A stretch of 16,824 nucleotides of DNA, from the NCBI GenBank assembly GCA_002418185.1, contig DIDN01000073.1:1-16824 (forward strand), in the 5' to 3' direction. The translations under genes and the position numbers were made by a program. Below the pieces are notes generated by a model. It was not told the origin of the DNA. It saw only the letters and a program-made list of their open reading frames with translations, and searched no databases. The stretch is from Deltaproteobacteria bacterium UBA5799. Lineage in GTDB: Bacteria > Desulfobacterota > GWC2-55-46. Shown in pieces: positions 1 through 6,795 of the stretch (within the stretch, counting starts at the first letter, position 1; each line of letters opens with the position of its first letter).

Positions 1-69
1 CAGGGAGGGAATTGAACCCCCGACACGGGGATTTTCAGTCCCCTGCTCTACCGACTGAGCTACCTGGCC
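1..69 (-). tRNA. tRNA-Phe (GAA anticodon), 3' end cut by the window
   Basis: Read on the minus strand from position 69, the sequence folds as a tRNA. The acceptor 5' strand is GGCCAGG, followed by T8-A9 and a D-arm starting GCTC. The anticodon arm is GGGGA-CTGAAAA-TCCCC, which places GAA at positions 34-36 and identifies phenylalanine. The T-arm is GGGGG-TTCAATT-CCCTC with the usual TTCAA signature. The 3' acceptor strand begins CCTG at the window edge; the last acceptor bases and any CCA lie outside. All visible stems pair, so this looks like a normal functional gene. It is the next gene on the same strand after ygiQ. Confidence 0.95.
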
Positions 70-91
70 TTTCTTCGAATCCTAAACCAAC

Positions 92-120
92 AAAATAATA
101 TTAACAAGGCGGGTTGTCAA
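92..120 (-). promoter_or_regulatory. Sigma70-type promoter for tRNA-Phe
   Basis: On the minus strand there is a perfect TTGACA (plus positions 115-120), a 17-bp spacer, and TATTTT (92-97), four of six matches to TATAAT. The -10 lies about 22 bp before the first tRNA base, leaving a short leader of the usual size for a tRNA transcript. The -35 box overlaps the outer base of the hairpin at 118-149, so the end of the ygiQ transcript and the tRNA promoter are packed together. Only motif matching supports this. Confidence 0.6.
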
Positions 121-149
121 GGCCATTTTCCGTTAGTGAAATGGCCTTG
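118..149 (-). terminator. Hairpin just after ygiQ, probable terminator
   Basis: A perfect 11-bp inverted repeat, CAAGGCCATTT (118-128) and AAATGGCCTTG (139-149), encloses a 10-nt loop. It begins 8 bases beyond the ygiQ stop in the direction of transcription. The minus-strand sequence after the stem is AT-rich but begins GACAACCCGCC and has no immediate T-run. It is therefore a weak or non-canonical intrinsic terminator, or an mRNA 3'-end stabilising hairpin. Confidence 0.5.
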
Positions 150-157
150 GCCCGCTT

Positions 158-1915
158 TCAACGCCCCCTTCCGGCGCCGCGCCTCTTCGGGCCCGCGCCC
201 CTTCCTTTTCGGGCCTCGCTCCCGTCTCCCCGGCAAAAGAGGACGTTCTTCTGCTCCTCCCTGCCCCGGGCAGTCCTCTCGACGAAACAGGGATCTCCTG
301 TAAACGGGTCGCGCCCGGTCCAGTACATGAGGGTCGAGTAGGTAGAAGGGGTGGGAGTGAAGACCTGAACCTGCTCAGGGACCCCGCCGAGTTCCTTCAC
401 GGCGAATGCGCGGAGCCTTTTCATGTCCTCGTAAGAGCAGCCGGGGTGTGCCGCCATGAGATAATATGACAGGAACTGCTTAAGGCCCGCCTCCCTTGAA
501 AATCCATAAAAGAGCTCCTTGAACCTCAGGAGCGCGTCCTTGTCGCAGCCGGGCTTCCCCATCATGCGAAGCACGCTCGCCTCCGTGTGCTCGGGCGCTA
601 TCTTCATCTGCCCGGAGACATGATGCGTGACGAGCTCCTTCAGGTATCTCTCCCCGTCTTTTTTGTCCGCGAGCACCATGTCGTGCCTTATGCCCGAGGC
701 GACTACCGCTTTTTTCACGCCCTTTACCGACCGGAGCGCCCTCAAGAGCGAGACCTGCTCTCCGTGCCCCTGCTTGAGAAGCTGGCATACCTTCGGGGAG
801 ATGCAGCTCTTTTTCGGGCAGCAGCCGTCTTTTTCCATCATCGAGCAGCCGCTTGAGTACATATTGGCGGACGGCCCGCCGACGTCGTGGATCCTGCCCC
901 TGAAAAGCGGGTGCCTCGTCATCTCCTCCGCTTCGGCGATGATGGATTCGCGGCTCCTGCTCCTTACCCTCCTGCCCTCGTGTACGGCTATGGCGCAAAA
1001 TCCGCACTCGCCGTAGCAGCCCCTGTGGGTGGAGATGGAGAAGCGTATCGTCTCGAGGGCCTTCGCCTCTCCGTCCTTCCGGTGAAAGGGGTGGAGGTCC
1101 CGCTCGTATCCGAGTGCGTATACGCGGTTAAGCTCCTCTCCGGCAAGGTATTCCGCAGGAGGGTTCTGGACGAGACAGCGGTCGCCGTGCCTCTGGGCGA
1201 GCGGCATGGCTGTCGCCGGGTCGTTATTCCCGTAGAAGAGGTGGAAGGCCCTGGTAAAGGCGCCCTTGTCCAGGGCGCACTCCTCGTAGGAAGGGAGCTC
1301 TATCGCCCCTTCGGGCGCGTCTTTCGAGATGCGGCAGAGCCCGCGAAGGCCGGACGGGTCCGTTCCTCCCTTGAGGCTGTCCGCGAGCTCGACCGCCGAA
1401 CGCTCGGCCATGCCGTAGAGGAGGTAGTCGGCCTTTGCGTCGAAGAGGACGGACCTCCTTATGGAGTCCGTCCAGAAGTCGTAATGCGCTATACGGCGAA
1501 GGCTCGCCTCTATGCCGCCGAGGACTATGGGCCGGGTGGCCTTGAAATGCCGTCTTATGAGGTTGGAGTAGATGATAGAGGCCCGGTCCGGCCGCTTGTC
1601 GTTCAGGCCGCCGGGTGTATAGTCGTCCCTCATGCGCCGGCGGCCAGAGGCGGTGCGGTTCGCCACCATCGAATCTATGCAGCCGCCGGTTACGCCCCAG
1701 AAAAGGAGGGGCTCGCCGAGGCGCGAAATATCCGCACCGGATAAATCGGGCTGGCCGATGATTCCGACCCTGTATCCCGCGTCTACGAGCACCTTCCCTA
1801 TGACCGCGACCCCGATGAAGGGCGAGTCGATGTAGCTGTCGCCCGAAACGAGTATCACGTCAAGGCGGTCCCAGCCGAGCGCCCGGGCCTCTTTTTCAGT
1901 AGTCGGAAGAAACAT
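158..1915 (-). CDS. ygiQ: YgiQ family radical SAM protein
   Basis: This 585-residue protein belongs to the YgiQ (UPF0313) family of radical SAM enzymes, widely conserved proteins whose reaction is not established. The N-terminal region (LGWDRLDVILVSGDSYIDSP, GIIGQPD) is the family's cobalamin-binding-like domain. The radical SAM cluster motif CYGECGFC places the three Cys ligands near residues 300, 304 and 307. The C-terminal tail is rich in Lys, Arg and Gly, as is common in the family. I chose the ATG at 1915 because homologues typically begin close to the FLPTT segment and AGGG lies just upstream; an in-frame TTG at 1936 would add seven residues but has no ribosome-binding site. It lies downstream of the cupin gene in what looks like a two-gene transcript. 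Confidence 0.93.
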   Translation of the reverse strand: MFLPTTEKEARALGWDRLDVILVSGDSYIDSPFIGVAVIGKVLVDAGYRVGIIGQPDLSGADISRLGEPLLFWGVTGGCIDSMVANRTASGRRRMRDDYTPGGLNDKRPDRASIIYSNLIRRHFKATRPIVLGGIEASLRRIAHYDFWTDSIRRSVLFDAKADYLLYGMAERSAVELADSLKGGTDPSGLRGLCRISKDAPEGAIELPSYEECALDKGAFTRAFHLFYGNNDPATAMPLAQRHGDRCLVQNPPAEYLAGEELNRVYALGYERDLHPFHRKDGEAKALETIRFSISTHRGCYGECGFCAIAVHEGRRVRSRSRESIIAEAEEMTRHPLFRGRIHDVGGPSANMYSSGCSMMEKDGCCPKKSCISPKVCQLLKQGHGEQVSLLRALRSVKGVKKAVVASGIRHDMVLADKKDGERYLKELVTHHVSGQMKIAPEHTEASVLRMMGKPGCDKDALLRFKELFYGFSREAGLKQFLSYYLMAAHPGCSYEDMKRLRAFAVKELGGVPEQVQVFTPTPSTYSTLMYWTGRDPFTGDPCFVERTARGREEQKNVLFCRGDGSEARKGRGAGPKRRGAGRGR

Positions 1916-1973
1916 ATCCCTGCCGACATGATACAAAAGAAACGGTCAAGCCGGAAGCGGATAATCAAAGGGG

Positions 1974-2360
1974 TTATTTCTTGTGCTTCTCCCTTTCATA
2001 AGCCTCTGCCTCGGCCTTGTTCTTGTGGACGGTGCGGTCGGGGTGCTCCGGAGGCGTATATACTGTGTAGAGCTTCATCGGTCCGCCCGGGTCGTTTACG
2101 ATATTGTGCTCGGTGCCGGCAGGGATAACGACCGCCGAGCCGTCCTGAATCTTGTGTTTCTTGCCGTCCAGCACCGCGGTGCCGGTCCCGGCCTCTACCC
2201 TTATGAACTGGTCCACGTCGTCGTGCGTCTCCATCCCGATATCCTCGCCCGGCGCAAGCGACATTACGACGAGCTGGCTATTCGGGCCCGTAAAGAGGAC
2301 CTCGCGGAAATACGCGTTCTCAAGAGATTTCTTTTCGATGTCGGTCAGATATCCCGCCAT
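1974..2360 (-). CDS. Small cupin-domain protein
   Basis: A 128-residue single-domain cupin, about the usual size for a free-standing Cupin_2 protein. Cupin motif 1 spans roughly residues 38-60 (PGEDIGMETHDDVDQF...G), with Glu44 where the first His of the classical HxH usually stands, His46, and Gln51 in place of the usual Glu. Motif 2 is G74-SAVVI-P80-A-G82-TE-H85-NIV-N89, a close match to the consensus. Metal binding is therefore plausible but with a modified ligand set. A well-spaced AAGGAGG lies 5 bases before the ATG. Such cupins are often annotated as mannose-6-phosphate-isomerase-like, but nothing here supports a specific substrate. The C-terminus is charged and Lys/Glu-rich. It is the first gene of a unit with ygiQ, about 58 bases apart. 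Confidence 0.9.
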   Translation of the reverse strand: MAGYLTDIEKKSLENAYFREVLFTGPNSQLVVMSLAPGEDIGMETHDDVDQFIRVEAGTGTAVLDGKKHKIQDGSAVVIPAGTEHNIVNDPGGPMKLYTVYTPPEHPDRTVHKNKAEAEAYEREKHKK

Positions 2361-2381
2361 GTCCGCCTCCTTTTTATTAGA

Positions 2382-2428
2382 CCTGTTATATAGAGCTGCC
2401 GCCCCATGCTATTTTACATTATAACAGG
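2382..2428. repeat. 8-bp inverted repeat around the cupin promoter
   Basis: CCTGTTAT (2382-2389) and ATAACAGG (2421-2428) are exact reverse complements with 31 bp between them. One arm covers the -10 of the cupin promoter; the other lies in the 5' untranslated region a little upstream of the ribosome-binding site. The arrangement would suit a repressor bridging two half-operators, or an RNA stem, but 8 bp could arise by chance. Confidence 0.35.
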
Positions 2429-2446
2429 CAAGCGGCCCAGCTTTAA
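2418..2446 (-). promoter_or_regulatory. Sigma70-type promoter for the cupin-ygiQ unit
   Basis: On the minus strand: TTAAAG (plus 2441-2446), a 17-bp spacer and a perfect TATAAT (2418-2423), placed about 57 bp before the cupin ATG. The -10 box overlaps one arm of an 8-bp inverted repeat (ATAACAGG 2421-2428, CCTGTTAT 2382-2389), which could be an operator. Confidence 0.6.
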
Positions 2447-2564
2447 CAAAGGCAGCCGGTTTTATCCCGTTTCAGGCGTGAATTCAAAAATGCCCGGAAT
2501 GCTCAAGCTGTCGTTTAGTCGGACAACCACGTCTTTATCTTTTAAATGGGGATTCCTCGCCCTG

Positions 2565-2593
2565 TTGACAAATTAAAGGGACCCCGATATATA
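2565..2593 (+). promoter_or_regulatory. Strong sigma70-type promoter for the polysaccharide operon
   Basis: A perfect TTGACA (2565-2570) is followed after exactly 17 bp by TATATA (2588-2593), and the -10 area is AT-rich in an otherwise GC-rich region. It faces the SLBB gene; transcription would start near 2600, giving a leader of about 320 nt. No other plus-strand match of this quality was seen between it and the first gene. Confidence 0.55.
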
Positions 2594-2728
2594 TAACCCA
2601 GCATACTAAGTGCCGCAGTACCCGCACCTGCGAAGGCTCAATCCAGCCCTCATCAAGACAATCCACAACCTGAAACCACTGCTCATCCAGCCCTTGTTCG
2701 GCCCGAGATATATATATCGGCCTGGGTT
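2584..2728. repeat. Inverted TATATA-containing repeats
   Basis: CCGATATATATA (2584-2595) is repeated inverted as TATATATATCGG (2709-2720). Adjacent AACCCAG (2595-2601) is matched inverted by CTGGGTT (2722-2728). The second copy is itself a near-palindrome, CCGAGATATATATATCGG (2703-2720), with one mismatched pair. The ends resemble those of a degenerate small element, or they could pair as DNA cruciform or RNA. No target-site duplication was recognised. Confidence 0.35.
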
Positions 2729-2806
2729 GGTCCGGCTTGGGCAAGTGCTCCTTGGCCCCGAAGCACGCTGAGACTCATCCTGAGGACGGCGGATTGAAAA
2801 AGGCAT

Positions 2807-2833
2807 GCGGCCCGAAACATGGGTCCAGGCCGC
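2807..2833 (+). other. GC-rich hairpin in the operon leader
   Basis: GCGGCC (2807-2812) can pair with GGCCGC (2828-2833) around a 15-nt loop. It immediately precedes a second, stronger hairpin, so the two could stack or compete in the leader RNA. The short stem makes this tentative. Confidence 0.3.
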
Positions 2834-2837
2834 GCGA

Positions 2838-2881
2838 GCGTTCCGGCCCAGGGGGGGCGGGACGCGAAATCTGCTTTTTTT
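2838..2881 (+). terminator. Terminator-like or attenuator hairpin upstream of the SLBB gene
   Basis: GCGTTCCG (2838-2845) pairs with CGGGACGC (2858-2865), including one G-T wobble. CCC (2847-2849) can extend the stem with GGG (2854-2856) after one G-G mismatch. Seven T residues follow at 2875-2881, but 9 nt after the stem rather than directly. The order (promoter, about 240 nt of leader, hairpin, T-run, start codon) is that of an attenuator, though the gap makes efficient intrinsic termination uncertain. Confidence 0.35.
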
Positions 2882-2926
2882 GCTGAATAGGAACGACAGG
2901 GGGCTGGGCCTCGGGGGGTTTTGAGT

Positions 2927-5782
2927 TTGAGATTAGCCGCGCTTTTTCTGGCAGTCCTCTTTTCTTTCGGCTCCGAGGTCTTTGCGGAAGGCCTTTATCC
3001 TGGGAAAGACGCCGCAGGAGTGGCGCTTACTCCCGAAGGCGTTGAGTCGCTCAGGTCGGATCCGGAGTACAAAGGGATCAGTCCTGAAGAGGTCATCCGG
3101 GGCAATAAGCTGCTTGAAACCGGAATAGGCGACGGACTCCCCGAAATAAAGGAGCCGGAAGGGCCTGAAGACCCCACTGAAGACCCCATAGGGGTTACCG
3201 ATGCCCTCCCGAAGGGTTTTGAGGACCGGTCCAAAACCAGGAGAGGGGAAGTCACCGCAACCCGGTCCCTGTTCGACAGGTATTTGTCCGACGCTCCGCC
3301 CCTTGACATCTCAACCAGCCTGGACCCGTTCGGCTACGGGTTCTTCAGTCGCGGCCAGGAGCTTGTGCCGCAGGACCTTCCCGTCGCCTCGGATTACATA
3401 ATCGGGCCCGGGGACAAGATGAGCGTCCTCATATGGGGCAGGATGAACGGCCAGTACGCGCTCACCGTGAGCCGGGAAGGCATGGTGCATATACCCGAGA
3501 TAGGGCCGGTCCAGGTCGGCGGCATGACTTTCGAGGAGATGAAAAGCGCCCTCACCGGGCGAATAATGAGCGCGATAGGCACCGAGGCGAGCATCACCAT
3601 GGGGAAGTTCAGGAGCATACAGGTCTTTGTCCTCGGCGAGGTGAAAAACCCCGGGGCCTACGTAGTGAGCGGCATGTCCACCCTTACCGGAGCGCTGATG
3701 CTCTCGGGCGGCCCTTCTGAGATAGGGTCCCTGAGGAAGGTCGAGCTCAAGCGCGGAGGGGAGCCGATAGCGACCATGGACCTCTACGACCTCCTCTTGA
3801 AGGGCGACAACTCCATGGACAGGAGGCTTCAGAGCGGAGACGTGATATTCGTCCCTCCTGTCGGGCCGCTCGTGGGGGTGGCGGGCCACGTAAGGAGGCC
3901 CGCGGTCTACGAGCTGGACCGCTCCTTCGACCTTGCGGGCGTAATAGATCTCGCCGGAGGGGCCTTGCCCACGGCATACACGCGGCGCATACAGGTTGAA
4001 CGTATCGAAGGGAACAGGAAAAGGGTCGTCCTGGACGCCGACATGGAAGACGGCTCAGCCCGCAGCTTTGAACTCCAGGACGGGGACCTCGTGAAGGTCT
4101 CGGCCATAACCGAGAGGGACGCCAACGCGGTCTTCCTCCGCGGGACCGTCAAAAGGCCCGGCAAATACGAGCTCAAGGAGGACATGAGGCTCGGGGACAT
4201 AATAAGGGACAGTGGCGACCTGGACGGCGACGTGCACCTCGACTACGGGCTCATAAAAAGGCACGGACGCGCCGGCGGCAAGCCGGGTCTCGTGCCGTTC
4301 AGCCTCAGGGCGCTCTTTTCAGGGGAATATAACCCGGCGCTGGAGCCGAGGGACTCGGTCTTCGTTTTTTCCAAATGGTTTTTCAGGGAGAGGCCCCGGG
4401 TGACGATAGAGGGCGAGGTAAGGTGCAAGGGGCTGGAAACCTCCGTCAAAACCCTGGAAGGGAAAGGTTGTCAGTTCGACCTGGAGGAAAACAGCACGGT
4501 CAGGGACCTGGTGCTCCTTACGGGCGGCCTCACGCCTGAGGCTTCATCGGGCGAGTTCGAACTGTACAGGACCGACCCTGAAACGAAGGCAATCGTGTCG
4601 ATACAGCTCGACCTCTCGAAGACGATGGCGTCCGACGAGGAGCACAACCTGAGGCTCCGGCCTGGCGACCGCGTGGTCATCCATTCAATACGCGAGTCCT
4701 CCCCCCGGCGCTTCGTCTCGGTAAGAGGGGAGGTCGGGAAACCCGGCGAGTACGAATACGCCTCGAACTGGAGTGTAAGAGACCTGGTCTTTGCCGCGGG
4801 CGGCGTCCTCGTCTCGGCGTACCTCGACGAGGCCGAAATCGCCTCAGGCGTCGTCGAGGACGGCAGGTACGATATCAGGCACAGGAGGGTCGACCTTGCC
4901 AGGGCCCTGGCCGGCGACCCCGCGCACAACCTGCCCATCGGGCCCAACGACAGCCTGCACGTGAAGAGGATACCTGGGTGGAAGAGCGAGATGTACGTTT
5001 CGCTCAGGGGGGAGGTCGCCTTCCCGGGCCGGTACGTCATAAGGAAGGGAGAGCCCCTTAGCTCGGTCATAAGAAGGGCGGGCGGCTTCTCGGATAACGC
5101 ATACCTGAAGGGGGCGGTCTTTACAAGGGAGTCGGTCCGCAAGCTCCAGCAGAAGAACATAGACGAGGCCATAAACAGGTTCGAGCAGAAGATACTGAGC
5201 CAATCGGCTGATCTGGCCATGAGCGCCCTCGGTCCGGAAGAGGCCCAGCGGATACACGGCGCAAAGGAGCAGAAGCTGGCGCTTCTGCAGAGGCTCAGGA
5301 CCGCAAAGGCCACCGGCAGGGTAAGCATAAGGCTCGAAGACATGGAAGGCTTCGAGGGCTCCATGTACGACATAGCCCTGGAGGACGGGGACGAGCTCCT
5401 GGTCCCGCCCCGGTCCGACCAGGTCCAGGTGATGGGAGCCGTCTACAACCAGACCGCGTTCGTGCACGACCCCGACGCCACGGTATCCTCCTATATCAGG
5501 AAATCGGGCGGCGCTACCGCCGACGCTGACAGGAAGGCCATCTACATACTCAAGGTGGACGGAACGGCCTTGAGCGAGAGCGGAGGCCGGGGCCTCAGGT
5601 GGGACAGCGCCAGCGGCAGCTGGCTTTCAAAGGGGCTCATGTCCGAGCGGCTCGACCCCGGAGACACGATCGTGGTGCCGGAGAAGGTCGATAAAATCGC
5701 GTGGCTCAAGGAGACGAAGGACTTTACCCAGATACTCTACCAGATTGCGGTCACGGCCGGGGTCCTGATGGTGATGTTCTGA
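2927..5782 (+). CDS. SLBB-repeat polysaccharide export protein (Wza-like outer-membrane component)
   Basis: About 951 residues. An N-terminal signal peptide (RLAALFLAVLFSFGSEVFA, cut after about residue 20, no lipobox Cys) directs it to the envelope. After a low-complexity acidic linker comes a Poly_export domain at about 155-225 (YIIGPGDKMSVLIWG). Then I count seven SLBB-like beta-grasp repeats, each with a G(E/T/H)V..PG.Y-type core, starting near residues 230, 315, 400, 490, 595, 690 and 835. Repeats six and seven are separated by a charged helical, probably coiled-coil stretch (735-800). The protein ends in a hydrophobic segment (ILYQIAVTAGVLMVMF). This is larger and has more repeats than classical Wza. 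TTG at 2927 is favoured over TTG at 2921 because the GGGGGG at 2913-2918 is then 8 bases away. It heads the operon, which links the sugar pathway to glycan export. Confidence 0.9.
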   Translation: MRLAALFLAVLFSFGSEVFAEGLYPGKDAAGVALTPEGVESLRSDPEYKGISPEEVIRGNKLLETGIGDGLPEIKEPEGPEDPTEDPIGVTDALPKGFEDRSKTRRGEVTATRSLFDRYLSDAPPLDISTSLDPFGYGFFSRGQELVPQDLPVASDYIIGPGDKMSVLIWGRMNGQYALTVSREGMVHIPEIGPVQVGGMTFEEMKSALTGRIMSAIGTEASITMGKFRSIQVFVLGEVKNPGAYVVSGMSTLTGALMLSGGPSEIGSLRKVELKRGGEPIATMDLYDLLLKGDNSMDRRLQSGDVIFVPPVGPLVGVAGHVRRPAVYELDRSFDLAGVIDLAGGALPTAYTRRIQVERIEGNRKRVVLDADMEDGSARSFELQDGDLVKVSAITERDANAVFLRGTVKRPGKYELKEDMRLGDIIRDSGDLDGDVHLDYGLIKRHGRAGGKPGLVPFSLRALFSGEYNPALEPRDSVFVFSKWFFRERPRVTIEGEVRCKGLETSVKTLEGKGCQFDLEENSTVRDLVLLTGGLTPEASSGEFELYRTDPETKAIVSIQLDLSKTMASDEEHNLRLRPGDRVVIHSIRESSPRRFVSVRGEVGKPGEYEYASNWSVRDLVFAAGGVLVSAYLDEAEIASGVVEDGRYDIRHRRVDLARALAGDPAHNLPIGPNDSLHVKRIPGWKSEMYVSLRGEVAFPGRYVIRKGEPLSSVIRRAGGFSDNAYLKGAVFTRESVRKLQQKNIDEAINRFEQKILSQSADLAMSALGPEEAQRIHGAKEQKLALLQRLRTAKATGRVSIRLEDMEGFEGSMYDIALEDGDELLVPPRSDQVQVMGAVYNQTAFVHDPDATVSSYIRKSGGATADADRKAIYILKVDGTALSESGGRGLRWDSASGSWLSKGLMSERLDPGDTIVVPEKVDKIAWLKETKDFTQILYQIAVTAGVLMVMF

Positions 5783-5796
5783 GAGGAGGCGGCAGC

Positions 5797-6795
5797 ATGA
5801 AACTTTCGGGGAAAAGGGTCCTCGTGACAGGGGCGTGCGGCTTCATCGGGAGCCATCTCGTGGAAAGGCTCCTCGAAGAAGGCTCTGAAGTGAGGGCGTT
5901 CGTCTCTTACAACTCCTTCAACTCGTGGGGCTGGCTCGACCGCATCCCTTCAGAGGCGCTTAAGTCAATAGAGGTCGTCGCCGGCGACGTAAGGGACCCG
6001 CACGGGGTGAGAAAGGCGGTCGAGGGCTCGGGGGCCGTCTTTCACCTCGCGGCCCTCATCGGCATACCGTACAGCTACCGCTCTCCGGAGAGCTACATGG
6101 AGACGAACATAAAAGGGACTCTCAACGTGCTGCAGGCCGCAAGGGAGGCGTCGGTCGAGAGGGTCGTCGTAACCTCCACCTCGGAGGTCTACGGCACGGC
6201 CAGGTACGCGCCCATCGACGAGGAGCACCCCAGGCAGTCGCAGTCCCCGTACGCTGCGACCAAGATAGCCGCGGACTCACTTGCCGAGTCGTTCGTAAGG
6301 AGCTTCGGCCAGGACGTCCTCATCGCGAGGCCCTTCAACACCTACGGGCCGAGGCAGTCCGCGCGCGCGGTAATACCGACCATAATCACCCAGCTCCTCT
6401 CTGGCAGGAGGCGGTTGAAGCTCGGAGCGCTCCACCCGACCAGGGACTTCGTTTACGTCAAGGACACTGTCGAGGGCTTCGTGAGGATAGCGCAATCAGG
6501 GGCGAAGCCCGGGACGGATATCAACATCGCGACAGGGCGGGAGATATCGGTCCGCTCACTCGCGGAGGCAGTAGCCGAGATTACCGGCATGGACGCGGAG
6601 ATCGCGAGGGACGACCAGAGGGTAAGGGCCGCGGGGAGCGAGGTCGAAAGGCTCTGCGGCAGCGTCGAGAGGCTTGAAAAACTAACTGGATGGGCCCCGT
6701 CGCGCACCCTGAAGGAAGGGCTCATGGATACTGTCGAGTGGTTCAGGACCAGGGAGAACCTGAATGGCTACAAGCACGGCATCTACAACATCTGA
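5797..6795 (+). CDS. legB: LegB-like NAD-dependent nucleotide-sugar 4,6-dehydratase
   Basis: 332-residue extended SDR (NAD-dependent epimerase/dehydratase). The NAD-binding glycine motif is TGACGFIGSH (11-20). The catalytic residues are visible as Thr128 and Glu130 in STSEVYG, plus Tyr152-x3-Lys156 (YAATK), the pattern of 4,6-dehydratases rather than C4 epimerases. In the legionaminate pathway LegB converts GDP-GlcNAc to the 4-keto-6-deoxy sugar. That this copy uses GDP rather than UDP sugar is inferred from PtmE in the same operon. The ATG at 5797 has AGGAGG just upstream and lies 14 bases after the SLBB stop; longer in-frame extensions would run into the SLBB gene. Its 3' end overlaps legC by 32 bases. 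Confidence 0.9.
   Translation: MKLSGKRVLVTGACGFIGSHLVERLLEEGSEVRAFVSYNSFNSWGWLDRIPSEALKSIEVVAGDVRDPHGVRKAVEGSGAVFHLAALIGIPYSYRSPESYMETNIKGTLNVLQAAREASVERVVVTSTSEVYGTARYAPIDEEHPRQSQSPYAATKIAADSLAESFVRSFGQDVLIARPFNTYGPRQSARAVIPTIITQLLSGRRRLKLGALHPTRDFVYVKDTVEGFVRIAQSGAKPGTDINIATGREISVRSLAEAVAEITGMDAEIARDDQRVRAAGSEVERLCGSVERLEKLTGWAPSRTLKEGLMDTVEWFRTRENLNGYKHGIYNI

Larger units (their letters stand above)
2447..2926. other. Long gene-free region between divergent units
   Basis: I find no convincing gene here. Two short overlapping minus-strand reading frames at 2535-2744 and 2606-2806 have no recognisable domain and are cut through by TATATA repeats. The stretch contains a good plus-strand promoter (2565-2593), an inverted repeat pair built on CCGATATATATA and its complement (2584-2595 and 2709-2720), a 10-bp direct repeat ATCCAGCCCT (2641-2650, 2685-2694), and two GC-rich hairpins near 2807-2865 followed by a T-run. 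Taken together it looks like a promoter and a structured 5' leader for the polysaccharide operon. Confidence 0.5.

Noticed and set aside
887..1744. Open frame of 285 codons on the plus strand opposite ygiQ
   Set aside because: Shadow of ygiQ; the minus-strand protein carries the radical SAM motif and family signatures.
2728..2743. Possible sigma54 promoter (GG and GC dinucleotides 10 bp apart)
   Set aside because: The -24 half (TGGTCCG) and -12 half (GGGCA) match the consensus only partly; the sigma70-type site at 2565-2593 is much better.
2535..2806. Two short overlapping minus-strand frames in the intergenic region
   Set aside because: No family resemblance, mutually overlapping in different frames, and running through TATATA repeats and the predicted plus-strand promoter. 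Could be a gene remnant but I cannot support it.
2594..2926. A cyclic-di-GMP riboswitch in the operon leader
   Set aside because: Often seen upstream of polysaccharide genes, but I could not find the conserved GEMM core sequences here.
5701..5796. Upstream extension of legB into the SLBB gene
   Set aside because: The ATG at 5797 has AGGAGG directly upstream and places the NAD-binding glycine motif at the normal distance from the N-terminus.
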